A DNA stretch of 64,000 nt from Alistipes timonensis JC136 (GTDB taxonomy: Bacteria > Bacteroidota > Bacteroidia > Bacteroidales > Rikenellaceae): NCBI RefSeq assembly GCF_900107675.1, contig NZ_FNRI01000011.1, forward strand, positions 24,829 through 88,828, in the 5' to 3' direction. The first letter of the stretch is position 1. Each line of letters starts with the position of its first letter. The notes below the pieces were generated by a model, which saw only the letters and a program-made list of their open reading frames with translations, had not been told where the DNA came from and searched no databases. Shown piece by piece: positions 61,684 to 64,000 of the stretch. The translations under genes were made by a program, and so were the position numbers.

Positions 61684-61691
61684 TATCTTTG
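61684..61691 (+). promoter_or_regulatory. -7 promoter element of the M48 protease gene
   Basis: TATCTTTG, an exact -7 box, 21 nt before the start codon; a TTTG at 61659-61662 lies 21 nt upstream, slightly beyond the usual spacing. Confidence 0.6.
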
Positions 61692-61712
61692 TGCCACCAA
61701 ACGTAATACACC

Positions 61713-62519
61713 ATGAACAAACTTTTCTATTTGCTTGCAGCCGCACTCCTCGTTGCGGCATACCCGACGGGCGCTTCCGCCCAGCTCAAAATCGGCGGTA
61801 AGAAACTCAATACCGGAAAGCTCCTCAGCGCCGGCAAGGACGTCGCCAAGGCCATCACGCTCAGCGACGACGACATCGCCCGCCTGAGCCGCGAATCGGT
61901 CGAGTGGATGGACGCCAACAACCCCGTGGCGGACGACTCGACGAGTTACGGCGCACGCCTCAAACGGCTCACCCAAGGCATCACCAAAGTCGACGGCCTG
62001 CCGCTCAACTTCAAAGTCTACCTCGTGACCGACGTCAACGCTTTTGCCTGCGGCGACGGTTCGATCCGGGTCTTCGCGGCCCTGATGGACCTGATGGACG
62101 ACGACGAGCTGATGTCGATCATCGGCCATGAAATCGGCCATGTGGTGCACGCCGACACGAAGCATGCGATGAAGAACGCCTACCTCGCCTCCGCAGCGCG
62201 CAACGCCGCCGGAGCCGCCGAGGGCAGCACGCTGGCCAAACTCAGCGATTCGCAGCTGGGAGAGGTCGTAACGGCCTTCACCGACGCACAATTCTCGCAG
62301 AAACAGGAGTATGCCGCTGACGCGTACGGCTTCGAATTCGCCGTGAAACACGGGTTCAGCCCCTACGGCATGGCCAATTCGCTGAACAAACTGGTCGAGC
62401 TGTCGCAAGGCGCCAAAGCCTCCACCGTGCAGAAGATGTTCTCCTCGCACCCCGACAGCGAGAAACGTGCAGCCGCCATGAAGGAGAAGGCCGACGCCTA
62501 CACCGCCGCACAGCAGTAA
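61713..62519 (+). CDS. M48 family zinc metallopeptidase, secreted
   Basis: The 268-residue protein has a signal peptide (1-23, ASAQ). A single M48 domain has the zinc motif HEIGH (139-143) and a downstream EYAADAYGFEF glutamate as the third ligand. Such periplasmic proteases (BepA/LoiP-like) degrade or refold misassembled outer membrane proteins. A Ser-rich AARNAAGAAEGSTLAKL segment in the middle is typical of the group. It stands alone between its promoter and the terminator at 62563-62590. Confidence 0.9.
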   Translation: MNKLFYLLAAALLVAAYPTGASAQLKIGGKKLNTGKLLSAGKDVAKAITLSDDDIARLSRESVEWMDANNPVADDSTSYGARLKRLTQGITKVDGLPLNFKVYLVTDVNAFACGDGSIRVFAALMDLMDDDELMSIIGHEIGHVVHADTKHAMKNAYLASAARNAAGAAEGSTLAKLSDSQLGEVVTAFTDAQFSQKQEYAADAYGFEFAVKHGFSPYGMANSLNKLVELSQGAKASTVQKMFSSHPDSEKRAAAMKEKADAYTAAQQ

Positions 62520-62562
62520 TTGAACGGCGGTTCTGTACGACCGCGGCCACCTGTTTTCACGA

Positions 62563-62590
62563 AACATCCGGATGATTCCGGATGTTTTTT
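62563..62590. terminator. Intrinsic terminator between convergent genes
   Basis: A 10-bp perfect stem (62563-62572 with 62577-62586) followed by TTTT on the plus strand. It lies between the M48 gene and the convergent Fpg/Nei-like gene. Confidence 0.85.
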
Positions 62591-62611
62591 CGTATACAGG
62601 TTCTCAATCAC

Positions 62612-63439
62612 CTATTTCAACGGCTGACAGCCGGGGCAATAGTAGACGGCGCCGCCCAGATAAGCCTCCTTCACGATCGGTCCGCCGCAAACCGGACACG
62701 GTTCCGCGCAGGTGTTGCGCGAGAGTTGTACGGCATATCCGCCCGGTTTCCCGAAGAGGTCCTTCTCGGTATCGCGCCCGCCGCGGTCGGTCATCTCCCG
62801 CAGCACGCTTTTCAGCGTCCTGAAAAGCCGCTCCGCATCGGCATCCCCCAGCGTGGAGAGTTTGCGTTTGGGATGAATCCCCGCCCGGAACAGGATATCC
62901 TGCAAAACTCCGTTCCCGAGCCCCGGAATCCGTTGTTCCGTGGCCAGGAATGCCTTTGCCGAGAGGTTCCGCTTCGACGCGGCCCAAAGCCGGCTGAAAT
63001 AACCGGCGTCGAACCGCTCCTCCAGCGGTGAACATTTCGTCCGGGCACCCTGGTAATACGGATTGTCCAACTTGCCCGGAAAGGCATTGATCCCGCCGTA
63101 CATCGCCACCGTACACACCAAAAAACTCCCGTCATCGAGGGTAACGAGCAACTGGTATTTCGCCGGAATCGGGTCCTCGCATCCGTAAAGCCGCAGGATC
63201 ACGCCGTCGGAAAGAGCCAGGTGCATGTCGTTCTCCAACAGCACATCGATAAATGCCCCGCAACCCTCGGCCCCGACAATCTTCCGACCGGTCAGCAGCA
63301 TCGGATATTCGAGCGGATCACCCGTATACCAGGTGAATTTATGGGGATGCGTGGCGTTGAACACACCGGTAACGGTACGGCCAGCCAGCGTTTCGCGGAC
63401 TTGCCGCGCCACGGTCTGCGATTCGGGAATTTCGATCAT
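62612..63439 (-). CDS. Fpg/Nei-like DNA glycosylase homologue lacking the catalytic proline
   Basis: The 275-residue protein has the full Fpg/Nei layout: an N-terminal beta-sandwich, the H2TH region with PGLGNGVLQDILFRAGIHP (about 175-195), and a C-terminal zinc finger CPVCGG...CPGC. Fpg enzymes begin MPELPE and attack damaged bases with Pro2. Here the start is MIEIPES, so position 2 is Ile while Glu3 is kept. The protein may bind lesions without cutting, or use another residue. I start it at 63439 because this N-terminus aligns; the open frame runs further upstream into the preceding gene. Confidence 0.82.
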   Translation of the reverse strand: MIEIPESQTVARQVRETLAGRTVTGVFNATHPHKFTWYTGDPLEYPMLLTGRKIVGAEGCGAFIDVLLENDMHLALSDGVILRLYGCEDPIPAKYQLLVTLDDGSFLVCTVAMYGGINAFPGKLDNPYYQGARTKCSPLEERFDAGYFSRLWAASKRNLSAKAFLATEQRIPGLGNGVLQDILFRAGIHPKRKLSTLGDADAERLFRTLKSVLREMTDRGGRDTEKDLFGKPGGYAVQLSRNTCAEPCPVCGGPIVKEAYLGGAVYYCPGCQPLK

Positions 63440-63453
63440 CGTCTGAAAAAGGG

Positions 63454-63855
63454 TTATTTGGCAGGCTGGAAAAAAGACCAATGGGTGTGGATAATTTCCC
63501 ACTGTCTAGAGGGATTAGTCCGGTAAACTTCCGTACAGTTCATTCGAAATATACATCCGTCCCGGTGCACCTCATAATCATAGGTCAGGACGGCGGCATC
63601 GGCCGTCAACTGCACGATCGGATCGATCATCCTATACTCCGAGATTTTGATCTTCCCCCGAATCGGATCGTAATAGGCTTTCAGGGCCTCTTTGCCCGTA
63701 AGCTTATGTTCCAAAGCCGGGTCCATATACACCACATCGTCGGATGACAAAGCTATAAACCCATCCGGATCACCATCGTTCCACAACTCCAAGGCATGCT
63801 TTTCCAGTGCTATAATCGCGGCCCTGATCGCTTCGGTATCTTTCATAGTCAACAT
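63454..63855 (-). CDS. NTF2-fold (SnoaL/DUF4440-like) protein
   Basis: The 133-residue protein has the pattern of NTF2-like small proteins: an N-terminal helix (AIRAAIIALEKHALELWNDGD), FIALSSDDVVYMDPALEHKLTGKEAL, and C-terminal strands ending WEIIHTHWSFFQPAK. Members are ketosteroid isomerase-like enzymes or ligand-binding proteins; no function can be assigned. A second ATG at 63846 (MKDTEAIRA) is an equally good start. Its stop lies 14 nt before the Fpg/Nei-like start, so the two are probably co-transcribed. Confidence 0.8.
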   Translation of the reverse strand: MLTMKDTEAIRAAIIALEKHALELWNDGDPDGFIALSSDDVVYMDPALEHKLTGKEALKAYYDPIRGKIKISEYRMIDPIVQLTADAAVLTYDYEVHRDGCIFRMNCTEVYRTNPSRQWEIIHTHWSFFQPAK

Positions 63856-63907
63856 CTATCGGCGTCAATATAGCAAGAATAATCCGGATTCCCCAACCTC
63901 CGGGCAC

Positions 63908-63945
63908 AAAAAGAAAGCCGGACCCTTTATTAGGATCCGGCTTGA
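63908..63945 (-). terminator. Terminator of the rRNA operon
   Basis: An 11-bp stem (63915-63925 with 63933-63943, one G-T pair) followed on the minus strand by TTTCTTTTTG, directly after the 5S rRNA 3' end. Confidence 0.9.
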
Positions 63946-63948
63946 AGA

Positions 63949-64000
63949 GGCGGCTACCTACTCTCCCACGGGAAAACCGCAGTACCATCGGCGTAAGTGA
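63949..64000 (-). rRNA. rrf: 5S ribosomal RNA, 3' part
   Basis: Read on the minus strand, the last 52 nt of the window contain GATGGTACTGCGG, then GTGGGAGAGTAGGTAGCCGCC. This is the conserved 3' half of 5S rRNA. The rest of the gene, and presumably an rRNA operon, lies beyond the right edge. A terminator follows immediately. Confidence 0.93.

Overview
The window looks like chromosomal DNA of a GC-rich member of the Bacteroidales, most like Alistipes (Rikenellaceae). The grounds are a SusC/SusD glycan uptake pair, a fused LpxC-FabZ gene followed by lpxA, Bacteroidota-type promoters (TTTG about 19 nt before TAnnTTTG, complete at a tRNA gene and at a repressor gene), few Shine-Dalgarno sites and high GC. 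The genus is inferred from gene content and base composition only.

Layout. 1-3.8 kb: the end of a glycogen branching enzyme, a four-helix membrane protein, a porin O/P-type outer membrane protein and a secreted propeller-like protein. 3.8-12.8 kb, minus strand: tamB, exbB, exbD, a TonB-like protein, a DUF1573 protein, an MTA/SAH deaminase-type amidohydrolase and thiol peroxidase. 12.8-15 kb: tsaD and a nitronate monooxygenase-like enzyme. 15.1-18.3 kb: a phage-derived island with a lone intact terminase large subunit, a 95-aa protein and an XRE/S24 repressor around overlapping divergent promoters, followed by repeats. 18.3-25.4 kb: kduI and kduD, an ABC-F ATPase with one degenerate ATP site, and korAB. 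25.5 kb: tRNA-Ala(GGC).

26-47.7 kb is the main metabolic block. A polysaccharide utilisation locus (SusC, SusD, a FAS1 lipoprotein, an unknown lipoprotein, GH71/99-like, GH31, GH2, a CE6/SASA-type esterase and a GH-A-type hydrolase) is followed by a xylose operon (Nudix-type regulator, xylB, xylA, xylE). I infer that outer enzymes and SusCD import a xylose-bearing, probably galactosylated and acetylated glycan, that GH31 and GH2 release xylose and galactose, and that XylE, XylA and XylB catabolise the xylose. A GTTAGCGTA motif lies upstream of both parts.

47.7-64 kb is mostly housekeeping: a CPA1 antiporter, two small proteins, a cluster of REP-like repeats, a second TonB-like protein, lpxC/fabZ-lpxA, rimP-nusA-infB, a CoA transferase, a phosphodiesterase, an M48 protease, an Fpg/Nei-like protein without the catalytic proline, an NTF2-fold protein, and the 3' end of a 5S rRNA at the window edge.

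The most novel signals are a dispersed element of about 80 nt whose two hairpins keep their pairing while changing sequence in three copies, the isolated repressor/terminase module with mutually exclusive promoters, and the unusual glycan locus linked to xylose catabolism. All functions are read from sequence by eye; no database search was run.
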